From: Floccularia luteovirens
Taxonomy: Eukaryota; Basidiomycota; Agaricomycetes; Agaricales; Squamanitaceae
Assembly: GCA_009739215.1 (NCBI GenBank)
Contig: VSJF01000006.1
Location: forward strand, 1,798,001 to 1,862,000
Length of the DNA stretch: 64,000 nucleotides
Reading direction: 5' to 3'
Part shown: one piece after another, positions 25,336-36,584 of the stretch
Position numbering within the stretch: position 1 is the stretch's first letter
Layout of the letters: each line of letters begins with the position of its first letter
Translations under genes and position numbers: made by a program
Notes under the pieces: generated by a model
The model's input: the letters and a program-made list of their open reading frames with translations, nothing else
What the model was told of the DNA's origin: nothing
Databases searched by the model: none

Positions 25336-26733
25336 ATGCAACACACTGTATTCCAAGCTGTTTCCTTTGTATTCGCTGGAGCGCGCTGGCTTGAGTGGAA
25401 AAGCGCCATGATGACCTACCTGCAACACGCAGCTGTATGGTCAGTGGTGTCTGGAACTCGCCGTCGTCCGTCGCCACAGGATCGAAACAATGTCTCTGAG
25501 ACAATGATCTTGCTGCAGCAGACATGGGACGATAAAAACGAAGCTGCGCTAGGCAGTATAAAGTCGAGATTATCCCCTGAGCTAAATTGGCTTGCCGCTC
25601 ATGACGGCTGTACCTCTAGTCATGCTTTGTGGACTTGGTTGGTTGCTCGGTACGAAGATCATAGCTTGAGCACTACTTTGAAGCTAGTAGAGGACGTAAA
25701 GTTCTTCAAGCTTAGTGGTGGAGATCCTCAGACAGATTTCTTCCGCCTTAGCGAGACATTTAGGAGACTGGCTGATGAAAACCTCGCCGTCCCTGAATTA
25801 TTGCAGGCCCTATGGGCTATGGCGTCTGTACCACCCCATTGGCAAAATGTCAAAGCAACGCTGCTGCAAAAATACACTGCGCAGACCTTGACACTACATG
25901 ACGTATCTGCTGCGGTCCAGAATCTTTATGATGCTCAGACGACTTTGGTCTCTTCAAGCGGATCAGCGCATAGAGTAATATGCCCGAACAACCCAATACT
26001 TCTCTCATCTACACCGTCAAACACTAAAGAAGACTCTCCAGACGGTGGAAATAAGAAGAAGCAGCGCAAGCGAGGGGGTAAGAAATCTCGTGGAGAGAAA
26101 GAAAAACAAATAGCTAAAAACAGTGATTCAGCGCACTCCCCTGCTGCAAGAATGACTGCTCAGAGTAGTAGTCAGGCCATAGCTGGCCCTTCATCCTTTG
26201 AGGGTAGTCTGGAGACACCAAGGTCGGCTCCTACCCCTAAGCCTTCCTTTCTCTGGGAAAATCCCCACAAGTTTTATGCTCCGCCCATTGCTAGCACCTT
26301 CACAGGAGCGCAGGCGTTGAAGCATCCCGAAACTCCATACCCTTCATTAAAGAGGAGTAGGGAACTTGTAGACCTTCAAGGTCTTCCTCGTCAGCCAAGA
26401 CATCTCCGAAATCATGAGGAGACTTATTTGCTACGAGAGAGGGTTGAACCTTCTACCTTTACAACAAGAGAAGAAGTACCGGAAGAGGTAAGTGAACCGC
26501 CCGCCAAACGTCTAAGAACCGCCTCCCCTGAACCAGTGCATTATTTGGCACGATCTGATTCAGGTGATAGTGTATCCCTTGGTTCGGAGGTTGAGGACCG
26601 GGAATATCCATGTCCTGCTAACGGTTGGACAGAGGTGGAAGTTGATGAACAGATTGTGCAAGCTGCAGGCATTGAAAGAGTTCTAGATGCTCTGGAAGCT
26701 GGCAATGAGAGTGAAAGGCAAGTACCTCTTTAA
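25336..26733 (+). CDS. Copia-type Gag protein, intact
   Basis: The ORF encodes 465 residues without introns. The N-terminal two thirds is the UBN2/Copia gag fold (VFAGARWLEWKSAMMTYLQH, LVARYEDHSLSTTLKLVEDV, QALWAMASVPPHW, QTLTLHDVSAAVQNLY). It is followed by a basic Lys/Arg-rich segment (about residues 235-260), a Ser/Pro-rich spacer and an acidic tail with PCPANGWTEVEVDEQI. No CCHC zinc knuckle is present. Gag packages element RNA into virus-like particles. The gag-pol junction that normally follows is absent, because the stop at 26731-26733 leads into non-coding sequence. It is the intact relative of the broken gag at 21174. Confidence 0.85.
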   Translation: MQHTVFQAVSFVFAGARWLEWKSAMMTYLQHAAVWSVVSGTRRRPSPQDRNNVSETMILLQQTWDDKNEAALGSIKSRLSPELNWLAAHDGCTSSHALWTWLVARYEDHSLSTTLKLVEDVKFFKLSGGDPQTDFFRLSETFRRLADENLAVPELLQALWAMASVPPHWQNVKATLLQKYTAQTLTLHDVSAAVQNLYDAQTTLVSSSGSAHRVICPNNPILLSSTPSNTKEDSPDGGNKKKQRKRGGKKSRGEKEKQIAKNSDSAHSPAARMTAQSSSQAIAGPSSFEGSLETPRSAPTPKPSFLWENPHKFYAPPIASTFTGAQALKHPETPYPSLKRSRELVDLQGLPRQPRHLRNHEETYLLRERVEPSTFTTREEVPEEVSEPPAKRLRTASPEPVHYLARSDSGDSVSLGSEVEDREYPCPANGWTEVEVDEQIVQAAGIERVLDALEAGNESERQVPL

Positions 26734-29700
26734 ATGCTCCAAAGTAATCCAAAGTTGATCGTGACATACAGCGCCCTCTTCAGCGAGTAATCTGAACGGC
26801 TAGCAGTAACTGGGCGGATTTTTTACCCTGTCACATATATCCTTTGTTTAATGATAAGACTTTGTTTAATGATGCTAAAATTGATTGGGAAAAGCAGAGA
26901 GCTCCGATTCTTATAATCGTTAGAGATCTTTTTAGATTAAGTCACATAAATGAATAATATGGACTTTGTTGAAGCATAACACTAGCTCCGAAGTACCTAA
27001 TAGTTATCGCAGTTTTATTCAAAAGACTAGCTTGAGAACTATTATCCAGACTGACTCGTCACAAGTAGTTATACCGCTGAATAAGCGAAGTGATAAAGGA
27101 AAGTTGATCTCCAAAGAGATCCTTTTCTACTCAATGATTGAGCTGCTACTTGCTCTCAAAGAGTTCTCTCAGTTGAAAGACGAGAGTATATCAATGATGA
27201 CATGGCATGTCTCTATCTTGCTTGACGTAGTCGCAGAAATATAAAAGTATGCTTTCTTTATCTAACATTGGTGAAATTCATAATGGTGATGCTGCTTTGA
27301 GCGCAAACATTCCATTGCTCATTGATATCTCCTATATTATATAGTTGAGATTGTCTCCCATTATCATGGTTGAGACTTTATCATAGACGATTGGATTCTC
27401 TACTATAGAGACTCCGAGAGTATTTGAGCACAGATGAAAATCCACACCTTTAGAATTGGAACAGATCATCCATTCTGTCGCAGTATTGCTCTGGGGAAAG
27501 CTAAATGCGTAAGACTTTCCTTCCCAAGCTTGAAACACAGCTTCTGCGTTGGTCAACTATACCGACATTTATGCAGATTTCATTATCGCAAGTATCAAAG
27601 TAGAATCTCTCCCTTGATGACTACAATTAGTCTCATACTTGTGGCGCTATACCAAGCTGCCTATGCATTCATCTATTTGAAGGGGTGTATTACGAAATGA
27701 ACCAATACTTTGCTGATCGGTGAAAGGGGTGACCACCATTTGATGCATAACTTGCAGACACAGTATCACTGGATTGCTGCATTTCTTGCGCAATTTTGGC
27801 AGCATATAAATCAACCAGAAGACTTAAGTGTCCTAGCGTATCACCCATACTTCATATCCATATACTGATGGAAGTCAAAGTTACTTTAAATGATCTAAAT
27901 CTAAATGGTTAAAATCGGAAATTCTTTCTACCTCAAATTTTATTGAAGTGGATTCAACTATTGTCTCTCTGTTAATTGCAGATGATTTAATCACTCCAAA
28001 GAGTTGATGACGATTTTTGAACACCCAGAAATGGAGATATGGACTATTGCCCTAAAAAGCAAATCCACGACAATAACTCTCACTTAAAAAATCCAAATCT
28101 GAAACGAGCAAATTTACATCATAAGATAAGATCCACCCGTGATGGCTTTGAGTTATCTCGCCCCCTCACAAACATTCGATTATCTATTGATTCTGATATC
28201 CAAACATTAAACTTAGGGAAATACCTAAGACAATTGGTTGAGAACTTAGTTGATTGCAGACTAAAATATTACTTGTCGCAAAAAATTCTCCCAATTTGTC
28301 CCAAGGACACCTACATCCTAATCCATAGGAGAGTCTGACGAGACTCCTATCCACTTTAGTCTCCCAAACAGGAATATCAGCGCTATACCAAGCTGCAGAC
28401 ATAGATATAATTCGCAGGTCGCTGAAATATATCGCACCTTGCTAGAATAATCTGGTTGAGACATAAAAAGCTCCCTAGTCATGAAAGTGATTTATGATAT
28501 GGTCGCATAAAACCTCTGGTTTAATTACTGGATTCAGGTTTCAGAGTCCATTGACAAGAAATTTCCAGCAAAACCACTCTGGAAATAGGCAAAGAAACGG
28601 CATCCTGTCCTTTCCGGCCAACCTTGCTCATACTAAATGTTGACTCCCTGATAATATCACTAGAAGATGGATTTTGTATTCACAATGAGCCTACTAGCTC
28701 AGGATGAGGGGTGAACAGACTTTGCACTCGCAGCTCTAAGCGCGATAATTAAAGCTTTGCATCGTCGATATTTCCACCATTTGGTTCACACCATTTTTAT
28801 GCAAATCTAAGTCATTAGTTCTTGATGCAGATAGAGAAATTCACACTACTCTATTCTTGCTCGAACGCAATGTTTACTGGATAAGATACCTACACCAAGG
28901 TTGAGGATGATAAGAAGAACGAATGATGCAAGTAACTATGTCCGATGGTTACAACAATTGCATGACTCTATCACCAGATATCTCGCACTTCGAAGAAGCT
29001 ACTAAACTTCTAAGATATGCTAGAAGAAATCAAAAGATATGATATCAAGGACACAAAGGAAGTAAATCTTTATGCAGCTCATTACTAGCGCAAAAGAAAT
29101 ACTTGATAGATTATTGATGAGATCTTGACTCTCATAATCTAGTACAAACATGTCTGTCTTGTCGCCCATGAGAGATTGCTGACTATGACTTAATTGTCCA
29201 GACATTGGGTCTTCTCCTAGACTCATAAACAAGAAGTTAAGAGAATCAGAAAGTAAAGATCTATAAGACCTAGATTGAGATTGATGCCAATGACGTTACT
29301 CCGTCTCCACCATCAGCGGTGTTGAATGGCTCACTTAATTGTTTGAGATTTATCTCGTCTCTCTAGACCACCTTAAAAAATTGTGAAATCAAGTCTTATT
29401 GGTAAAAAGCTATATTCAATCTGGAAAGACTTTAAAAACAATATAGCAAATCAGCGCTAAAGACTATAAACCAACGAGTTGAAATCTAGTCAATACTCGA
29501 GATAACACCCGATAATACTAGGGTCAAATCTAGCTGCAGATTTTAAGAAATGTATCATATCATACTGGGCATTAGAGGTCCATAATCCTTGTAAGCCCCA
29601 TTTCCAATGAGTTTTAGCCTTTCAACATGAAGTCGCGATTGCTGCTCTTAGCGCATCTGCTGACAAAAATAAAAGTGCACCCCTGATTCTCTACTAAAGT

Positions 29701-30174
29701 CGCCCAAACAGGTGCTGACTTGCTTGAATTCTTGCTTGACTTTGTCGCAGAAATCGCAAACTTGGTATTGAGTTTCCATTCAGTGGATTAAGCTGATTAC
29801 ATCGCTTTCCATTGTCTTATTTATCTTTCTCTAAGAGTGAAGCGCCACTTACTGCTCCCTGGACTATCGCACTGCTGATTTGATCGCACTTGCTTGATAA
29901 AACACAAAGCAGCTCTGCTTGAAGCTACATTCGCAGGTCGCTGAAATACTTCGCACCTTGCTTGAATATATTCGCAGACTTGGCTTGCATCCTTTTACCC
30001 AGTCGCACTTCGAAATATCCAAATGCTCGTATATGCTCATCTTGCTGATTCAATCGCAGATTAGAAGCACTAAGCTTAGGTGATCTGGTTGCTGACTTTA
30101 ATACTTTTAAGTATCCACTTAGAACCTAAATGATTCGAGTTATCTCATCACATAGTGTACTAAGTGAAGGGGTG
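26734..30174. other. Non-coding body of the gag-only LTR element
   Basis: About 3.4 kb of AT-rich sequence between gag and the 3' LTR. I found no Copia integrase, reverse transcriptase or RNase H motif in any frame. A short ORF at 26966-27244 is unlike known proteins. Phrases such as TCGCAGGTCGCTGAAATA recur (near 28410 and 29933), so part of it is internally repeated. Confidence 0.6.
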
Positions 30175-30556
30175 TGTTGCGTCAGCACGATCACATGATG
30201 GATTACATAATTTGTCAGGTGATAAGTCAGATGATATGTCACATGATGTGTCACATGACTACACTCACATATGCCCTATGCCCTATGCATCACGTGCAAT
30301 ATGACTAAACATGTTCTATAACCTTCTATAAGGTTCTATGAAGTAGACATGTGACTATGACGGACATAGCACAGACCCTTATGCAAATATGTACATACAG
30401 CTAGAACTGTATATAAGGACACTCTTATGCGAATAGATACCTTGTCCTATTCTATAGGTAGTAGTAGTAACACTAACCGTAAGGTGTGATCTAAGTAAGC
30501 ACAAGGTAAGATCTTTGAGTTCCTCCACTGTGTCTTGCACACATGGCTGCTCAACA
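30175..30556 (+). repeat. 3' LTR of the gag-only element
   Basis: A 382 bp direct repeat of 24668-25049 with two visible substitutions. The second ATCGC of the target duplication follows it immediately. Confidence 0.9.
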
Positions 30557-30561
30557 ATCGC

Positions 30562-31793
30562 ATGATTTGACAGACCAATGCTCGACACATTCGAACCTGT
30601 CAGTCTGGCCCTGATCCAGTATTCGATGATGTCGAAACAACCCTTGAAACACAGGACGAAACTCCATTACTGGAGGAGGGAGACCACCTTTTTGCCACCT
30701 ATATGAATACAAATGAGCAGTATATTTGTGCAAGTGCAACCACCTCACAACGCTTTGCTGAAGCTTCACAAAAGGCTCTTGGGACCATTTCCAACAGCAT
30801 CCCAGAGTATCTCCAAGGTTTCGAAGACATCTTCTCCAAGATATCCTTCAATGCCCTTCTAGAATGAAGAACTTGGGACCATGCAATCAAACTCAAGCCA
30901 GGTTTGAAACCAGTATCAACCAAGGTTTACCCTATGTCTCCAAATGAACAAAGTGAGCTCGACCAGTTCTTATAGGAGAACCTCACAACAGGTCACATTC
31001 ACCCTTTGAAGTCACCTATGGCTTCACCAGTCTTCTTTATCAAGAAGAAGGATGGATCACTATGACTAGTACAAGACTATCAAGTACTTAATGCAATGAC
31101 AATCAAGAATTGATATCCTCTCCCCCTCATTTCAGACCTTATAAACCAACTTCGTGGTGCATAGTACTTCACTAAACTAGATGTAAGGTGGGAATATAAT
31201 AATGTTCACATCAAAGAGGAAGATGAGTGGAAGGCCGTGTTTTGCACAAATCGCAGGCTGTTCGAACCCCTTGTCATGTTCTTTGGCCTCACAAACAGCC
31301 CCTCAACCTTTTAGACACTCATGAATGAAGTATTCCACGACCTTATTATGCAGGGTTCAGTATGTGTGTACCTCGATAACATTCTTATCTACACCAAAAC
31401 TCTGGAAGAATATCGAAACATTTTGCGATCTATTCTCAAGAAACTGCATGAACACAAACTATACCTCAAACCTGAGAAATGTGATTTTGAACAAACATGG
31501 ATCAAATACCTTGGTCTCATTATCTCTAAAGGCCACATTGAGATGGATCCAGTCAAAGTTGCAGGAGTTGCCCAATGGCCCAAACCAAACCACAAGAAGG
31601 AAGTGTAGTCCTTTCTTGGTTTCATGAATTTTTATTGCAGGTTCATACAGGACTTCTCAACACTTGCTCGACCCCTTTTTAACCTCACCAAAAAGGACAT
31701 GCCATGGCAATGGGGGGATGACAAAAACTGTGCTTTCAAGGCCCTCAAAAAGGCTATCACTTCCACACCTATCTTGATGTTCTCTGACAACTC
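30562..31793 (+). pseudogene. Gypsy reverse transcriptase / RNase H remnant
   Basis: The plus strand reads through RT motifs with stops: LKPVSTKVYPMSPNEQSELD, KSPMASPVFFIKKKDGSL then a stop, [28 protein letters not shown] and [10 protein letters not shown] then a stop. Next comes the catalytic box as VYLDNILIYT, where the second Asp of the usual YxDD is Asn. Connection and RNase H start follow (FLGFMNFYCRFIQDFSTLARPLF). The change to Asn and the TGA/TAG stops all fit G-to-A or C-to-T mutation. The sequence ends at 31793, where the 209 bp inverted repeat begins. Confidence 0.8.
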
Positions 31794-32002
31794 TGTAAGA
31801 GCAACTGGGCAGTTCGCGCAGTGCATGTTTTGAAGTGTCATAACAGGCTGCAAAATAGAAAGCATGTTGAACTGGACAGGAAATCCGAAGTTATTATATT
31901 ATAAAGTATACATATTCTATCTACTCACCTGGACAGGAAATCCAAAGAGAAAAGTCTAAGGATTTCTGTTCAGGGGTGTTGCTATATATGTGGATAAAAA
32001 TA
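31794..32002 (+). repeat. 209 bp inverted repeat, right copy
   Basis: Starts TGTAAGAGCAACTGGGCAG and ends GTGGATAAAAATA. It is the inverted match of 22562-22770. It cuts the RNase H part of the Gypsy remnant, so it was inserted in, or recombined into, that element. Confidence 0.75.
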
Positions 32003-32202
32003 GAAGAGGTATCGAAGGAGGATTACCATCTTAGATGGGTGGCAATCTTAGTAACTGTATCTAAATATATAACTCCTTGATAGTAAGCATGTTGAAGTTG
32101 TATTGAGGGTAGTGGGAAGTGGTGTTGAGGTATTGCTGAGTGGTTTTGAAGAGTTCGAAAGGTTGAACTTGGGGTTCCCCTTACAGTTACCACCAAAGTG
32201 AG

Positions 32203-33609
32203 CATCAGCAAATCCTGATTTTAGTCCGACTTGAGCCATAGTAAGCCATAGCACCTGTAGTGATCCATAGTGACCCATAGTGACTCATAGATTTTGGCTA
32301 TTTTCCATAGTAACCCATAGTAGTCCATAGATTTCAGTCATTTTCCATAGCAACCCATAGTGACCCATAGTAGTCCATAGATGTTGGTTATTTTCCATAG
32401 TGTCTCATAGATTTTGGCTATTTTCCATAGTGACCCATAGTGGCTCATAGATGTCAATCATTTTCATAGTAATCCATAGTAACCCATAGTATTCATAGTA
32501 TTTCATAGTAACCCATAGTATCCATAGTATTCCATAGTGATCTATAGTATTCCATAGTAACTCATAGTAGTTCATAGATATTAATCATTTCCATAGTATT
32601 CTATAGATGCTATATAAATTTGTATAATAATATATAGTAATCTGTAGTATTTTGACTTAGAGTACTATTCCACTTTTGGATTAGATAAGCAAAACATCGG
32701 ACTTGGACTTAGAAAGATTGTTGGACTTAGAAAAAAAAATTTTTTTGAAGTTCAAATTTTGACTTCAGCAAAGTCACATGACCTGTGGCTGACGTGGCAT
32801 ACTTCGAACTTCAACTTTTTTTTTTGCTTCAAAGTTTTCAACCTTCATCTTGGTAAGTCATTCTTTCCTTCTTTTCTTTTACTGACATTCTTTTTCTAGA
32901 TTCATTTCATTATCATATATCTCTGCCATATCTGCTCATTGTCAGGACCTAGGGATGGAAGGAGTTGAGGAGATGTGATAGCTTGGGCATTTGGTATGTT
33001 TTGTGTCCGCTTTTTTCCTCTTTTTTTTATATGTTTTCAACTTTCTCCCCTGTATGTCCGACTTTTTTCTTCTTTTTTTATATATTTCCTCTCTTTCTAG
33101 TTATGTTTTCAATTCCCTTTCTCTTGTTTCATGTGTCCGACTTTTTTCCTTGTTTTTTCATATGTTTTCAACTTTTTTCTTTCTTTCTATATGTTTCCGA
33201 CTTTTTTTTGCCTTTTTTGGTATGTTTCCAACCTTTCCCTTTTTTGTCATGTTTCTGACTTCTTCTGTCTTTTTAGTTATGTTTTCCGACTTGATATGTT
33301 TTTTTTCCAACTTGGTATGTTTTTTTTATGTTTTTTTTTCCGACTTTTTATGTTTTTTTCTATGTTTTTTTCCAACTTTTTTTATGTTTTTGTTCCAACT
33401 TTTTTATGTTTTTTTTTTTTTCGACTTTCTATGTTTTTTTTTCCCAACTTTTTATGTTTTTTTGTCCGACTTTTTTTGTCTTTTTTTAAATTTCTTCTAT
33501 GTAGTATTATATAGTAGTATGTAGTAATTGTAGTAGTAAAAATAAAATGAATATAATAAAATGAATAATCCAATAAAGTATATATACTATTATAGTAGTG
33601 CTATGGAGT
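32203..33609 (+). repeat. Fold-back element, left arm
   Basis: The CCATAGT-type tandem array spans about 32218-32600. It is followed by AT-rich sequence and by T-rich tracts at about 33008-33490, in which TATGTTTTTT-like units separated by CGACTT or CAACTT recur. The ORFs here are translations of this low-complexity DNA and are not real genes. Confidence 0.8.
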
Positions 33610-35176
33610 ACTCCATAGTGCTCCATAGTTGACTCAAGGTTTGCTGATGAGGGTAATTTAGCATCATGAAGGCATTATCTTTGCTTGACAGTTTCTTGTT
33701 CTCCACTTCCTTTATGGCCAAATTATCATCGAAGTTCTTATTCTTGTTCCTACAGTCTTGGTTAATGGATATCATATATAAATAGTGCAAAAGTACATCG
33801 TTGTTGGTATTGGACATTGTTCTGAACTATTGCTGGTATTTGTTTCTGTGTCCAGAATTTGCTTCTTTGCTTCTTTGTCATCCAAATCTGGTTGTTCATC
33901 ATTCACGGCAGTGTCTATTCAGTTCTTTTTAACAATCAACAGCTCTCGGAGGCACTGAAAAGTCTGTTTAACATACAATTTCTATTATCATTTAATAAGT
34001 CTGTTACGTGGTTGCTAGTCCTCATAGTAATGCAAGCCAAGGGTATATCCAATTCCATGAAACAATATGATATACTCTGTATCTGTCATTTCCTTTGAGT
34101 GTTCGATGTAGTTGAGATTCATTGCCGGACTTATTGGATTCACTCATTCAACTTGTTGACCCACAAGTGACTATATGCTACTTTTGGAGTCAAATGAAAT
34201 TCAGAGCTTACCACCCTCCCTGACATGAACAAAGGTGATGTTTACATATACCTCCCACTCACACATTACTTTTTATGACCTTCTTCTTCTGCAGTGTTAT
34301 GCCAGAAGGGCTTACAAACAAATAGGTCAGATTCTAAAAGAAACAATAAGTCCACTAGTCTTGAAAAAATTTTAGGGTAATTCACCATGCCATTGATCCA
34401 CATATGATCTTTGTCAGTGATCATTATACACTTGTTCAGGCCAGTATTCTAAAGTGTCCTACTTGATGATCCTATTAGGTGAACTTCAATTATCTGACAT
34501 AATGTTTGGTCTTGCATTACCATTAATGCTACTACTATATAGTTAGTGTTGTAATTCTACTAAAAAAAAACTGAGATTCTTACATGGCCTACTATGTTGC
34601 CTGGCCACTCCTGGGGGAGGAGGGTATTGCTTGTGTTAACACCCACAAGCAATGAAACCATCTCAATGTGTTTAAATATTAGCACACACAAGACATGAGC
34701 TGGCAGAGCTTCGGATAATGTGGAAGATGAAAGCAAACATGGAACAGCCCTTGCTATCTATGGCGATGAGGATTACACCCTAAATTTTGCTCTTAGACAT
34801 TTGAAATGGAAATGAGCATACTTTATGCTTCAGCATATAGTCTTCTTTTCACAATCAGATTGTTTTTGGCGGAAATGGAATATTCAGATACACAATGCAT
34901 CAGCAAACCTTGGATCAACTATGGAGCACTATGGAGCACTCCATAGTGCCATAGTGCCCATAGTGCCCATAGCATGGGTTCCCAACTCCAGAGCACTCCA
35001 GTAGCACTCCATAGTGCTCCATAGATATATAAGTATCTCTGTAGTGCTCCATAGATGAATAGGCATCTATATAGTGCTCTATAGTACTCCATAGTGCTTC
35101 ATAGATATTTGTATAGTGATCCATAGTGAGCCATAGTGCCCATAGTGCTCATAGCATGGGTTTCTAACTCCAGAGC
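33610..35176. other. Unique spacer of the fold-back element
   Basis: No transposase-like ORF was recognised. Short ORFs of 60-80 residues exist on both strands. The right end (about 34915-35160) contains another array of CCATAGTGCTC-type units and two copies of an AGCATGGGTT...ACTCCAGAGCACTCC segment, so the spacer shares the arms' repeat vocabulary. Confidence 0.5.
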
Positions 35177-36584
35177 ACTCCATAGCACTACTATAATAGT
35201 ATATATACTTTATTGGATTATTCATTTTATTATATTCATTTTATTTTTACTACTACAATTACTACATACTACTATATAATACTACATAGAAGAAATTTAA
35301 AAAAAGACAAAAAAAGTCGGACAAAAAAACATAAAAAGTTGGGAAAAAAAAACATAGAAAGTCGAAAAAAAAAAAAACATAAAAAAGTTGGAACAAAAAC
35401 ATAAAAAAAGTTGGAAAAAAAACATAGAAAAAAACATAAAAAGTCGGAAAAAAAAACATAAAAAAAACATACCAAGTTGGAAAAAAAACATATCAAGTCG
35501 GAAAACATAACTAAAAAGACAGAAGAAGTCAGAAACATGACAAAAAAGGGAAAGGTTGGAAACATACCAAAAAAGGCAAAAAAAAGTCGGAAACATATAG
35601 AAAGAAAGAAAAAAGTTGAAAACATATGAAAAAACAAGGAAAAAAGTCGGACACATGAAACAAGAGAAAGGGAATTGAAAACATAACTAGAAAGAGAGGA
35701 AATATATAAAAAAAGAAGAAAAAAGTCGGACATACAGGGGAGAAAGTTGAAAACATATAAAAAAAAGAGGAAAAAAGCGGACACAAAACATACCAAATGC
35801 CCAAGCTATCACATCTCCTCAACTCCTTCCATCCCTAGGTCCTGACAATGAGCAGATATGGCAGAGATATATGATAATGAAATGAATCTAGAAAAAGAAT
35901 GTCAGTAAAAGAAAAGAAGGAAAGAATGACTTACCAAGATGAAGGTTGAAAACTTTGAAGCAAAAAAAAAAGTTGAAGTTCGAAGTATGCCACGTCAGCC
36001 ACAGGTCATGTGACTTTGCTGAAGTCAAAATTTGAACTTCAAAAAAATTTTTTTTTCTAAGTCCAACAATCTTTCTAAGTCCAAGTCCGATGTTTTGCTT
36101 ATCTAATCCAAAAGTGGAATAGTACTCTAAGTCAAAATACTACAGATTACTATATATTATTATACAAATTTATATAGCATCTATAGAATACTATGGAAAT
36201 GATTAATATCTATGAACTACTATGAGTTACTATGGAATACTATAGATCACTATGGAATACTATGGATACTATGGGTTACTATGAAATACTATGAATACTA
36301 TGGGTTACTATGGATTACTATGAAAATGATTGACATCTATGAGCCACTATGGGTCACTATGGAAAATAGCCAAAATCTATGAGACACTATGGAAAATAAC
36401 CAACATCTATGGACTACTATGGGTCACTATGGGTTGCTATGGAAAATGACTGAAATCTATGGACTACTATGGGTTACTATGGAAAATAGCCAAAATCTAT
36501 GAGTCACTATGGGTCACTATGGATCACTACAGGTGCTATGGCTTACTATGGCTCAAGTCGGACTAAAACCAGGATTTGCTGATG
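35177..36584 (-). repeat. Fold-back element, right arm
   Basis: The inverted counterpart of 32203-33609. Differences seen are a few homopolymer-length changes in the A/T runs near 35340-35460 and scattered substitutions. Confidence 0.8.

Larger units (their letters stand above)
24668..30556 (+). mobile_element. LTR retroelement with a gag gene only; young insertion
   Basis: The two LTRs, 24668-25049 and 30175-30556, are each 382 bp, start TGTTGCGTCAG and end CTCAACA. I saw only two mismatches between them. The insertion is flanked by ATCGC on both sides (24663-24667 and 30557-30561). A primer-binding-like GGTTATGGGCCC follows the first LTR and a purine tract (AAGTGAAGGGG) precedes the second. 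Between them is one intact gag ORF (25336-26733). The following 3.4 kb is AT-rich with no integrase, reverse transcriptase or RNase H that I can see. It must depend on proteins from a related Copia element. Confidence 0.88.
22771..31793 (+). mobile_element. Decayed Gypsy-type LTR retrotransposon, split by a nested element
   Basis: Gag, zinc-knuckle-like, aspartic protease, reverse transcriptase and start of RNase H remnants appear in the canonical order on the plus strand, in two blocks: 22771-24667 and 30557-31793. The block between them is the young LTR element at 24668-30556, whose ATCGC target duplication joins the halves. Each half is full of stops. Many fit CGA to TGA or CAG to TAG changes, as expected after C-to-T decay of methylated or silenced repeats. 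The 209 bp inverted repeats sit at both outer edges. No own LTR was recognised. Confidence 0.75.
32203..36584. mobile_element. Large fold-back element with 1.4 kb inverted arms
   Basis: Arms 32203-33609 and 35177-36584 are inverted copies of each other, almost identical (the 63-residue ORFs at 33382-33573 and 35213-35404 translate identically) and nearly equal in length (1407 and 1408 bp). The outer end is CATCAGCAAATCCTG. The outer 0.4 kb of each arm is an irregular array of CCATAGT-type units; the inner 0.6 kb alternates poly-T runs with short spacers. A 1567 bp unique spacer separates them. Long inverted repeats containing short tandem repeats are the hallmark of fold-back transposons. No transposase and no clear target duplication were seen. 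Confidence 0.7.

Noticed and set aside
22771..31793. CRISPR-like or array-type interpretation of repeated motifs in the block
   Set aside because: The repeats are LTRs and inverted repeats in a eukaryotic genome, with no regular spacer pattern.
32965..33524. Long Phe/Cys-rich open frames on the plus strand (and mirrored at 35822-35272)
   Set aside because: They are translations of poly-T/CGACTT low-complexity DNA in the fold-back arms, open only because T-rich codons lack stops.
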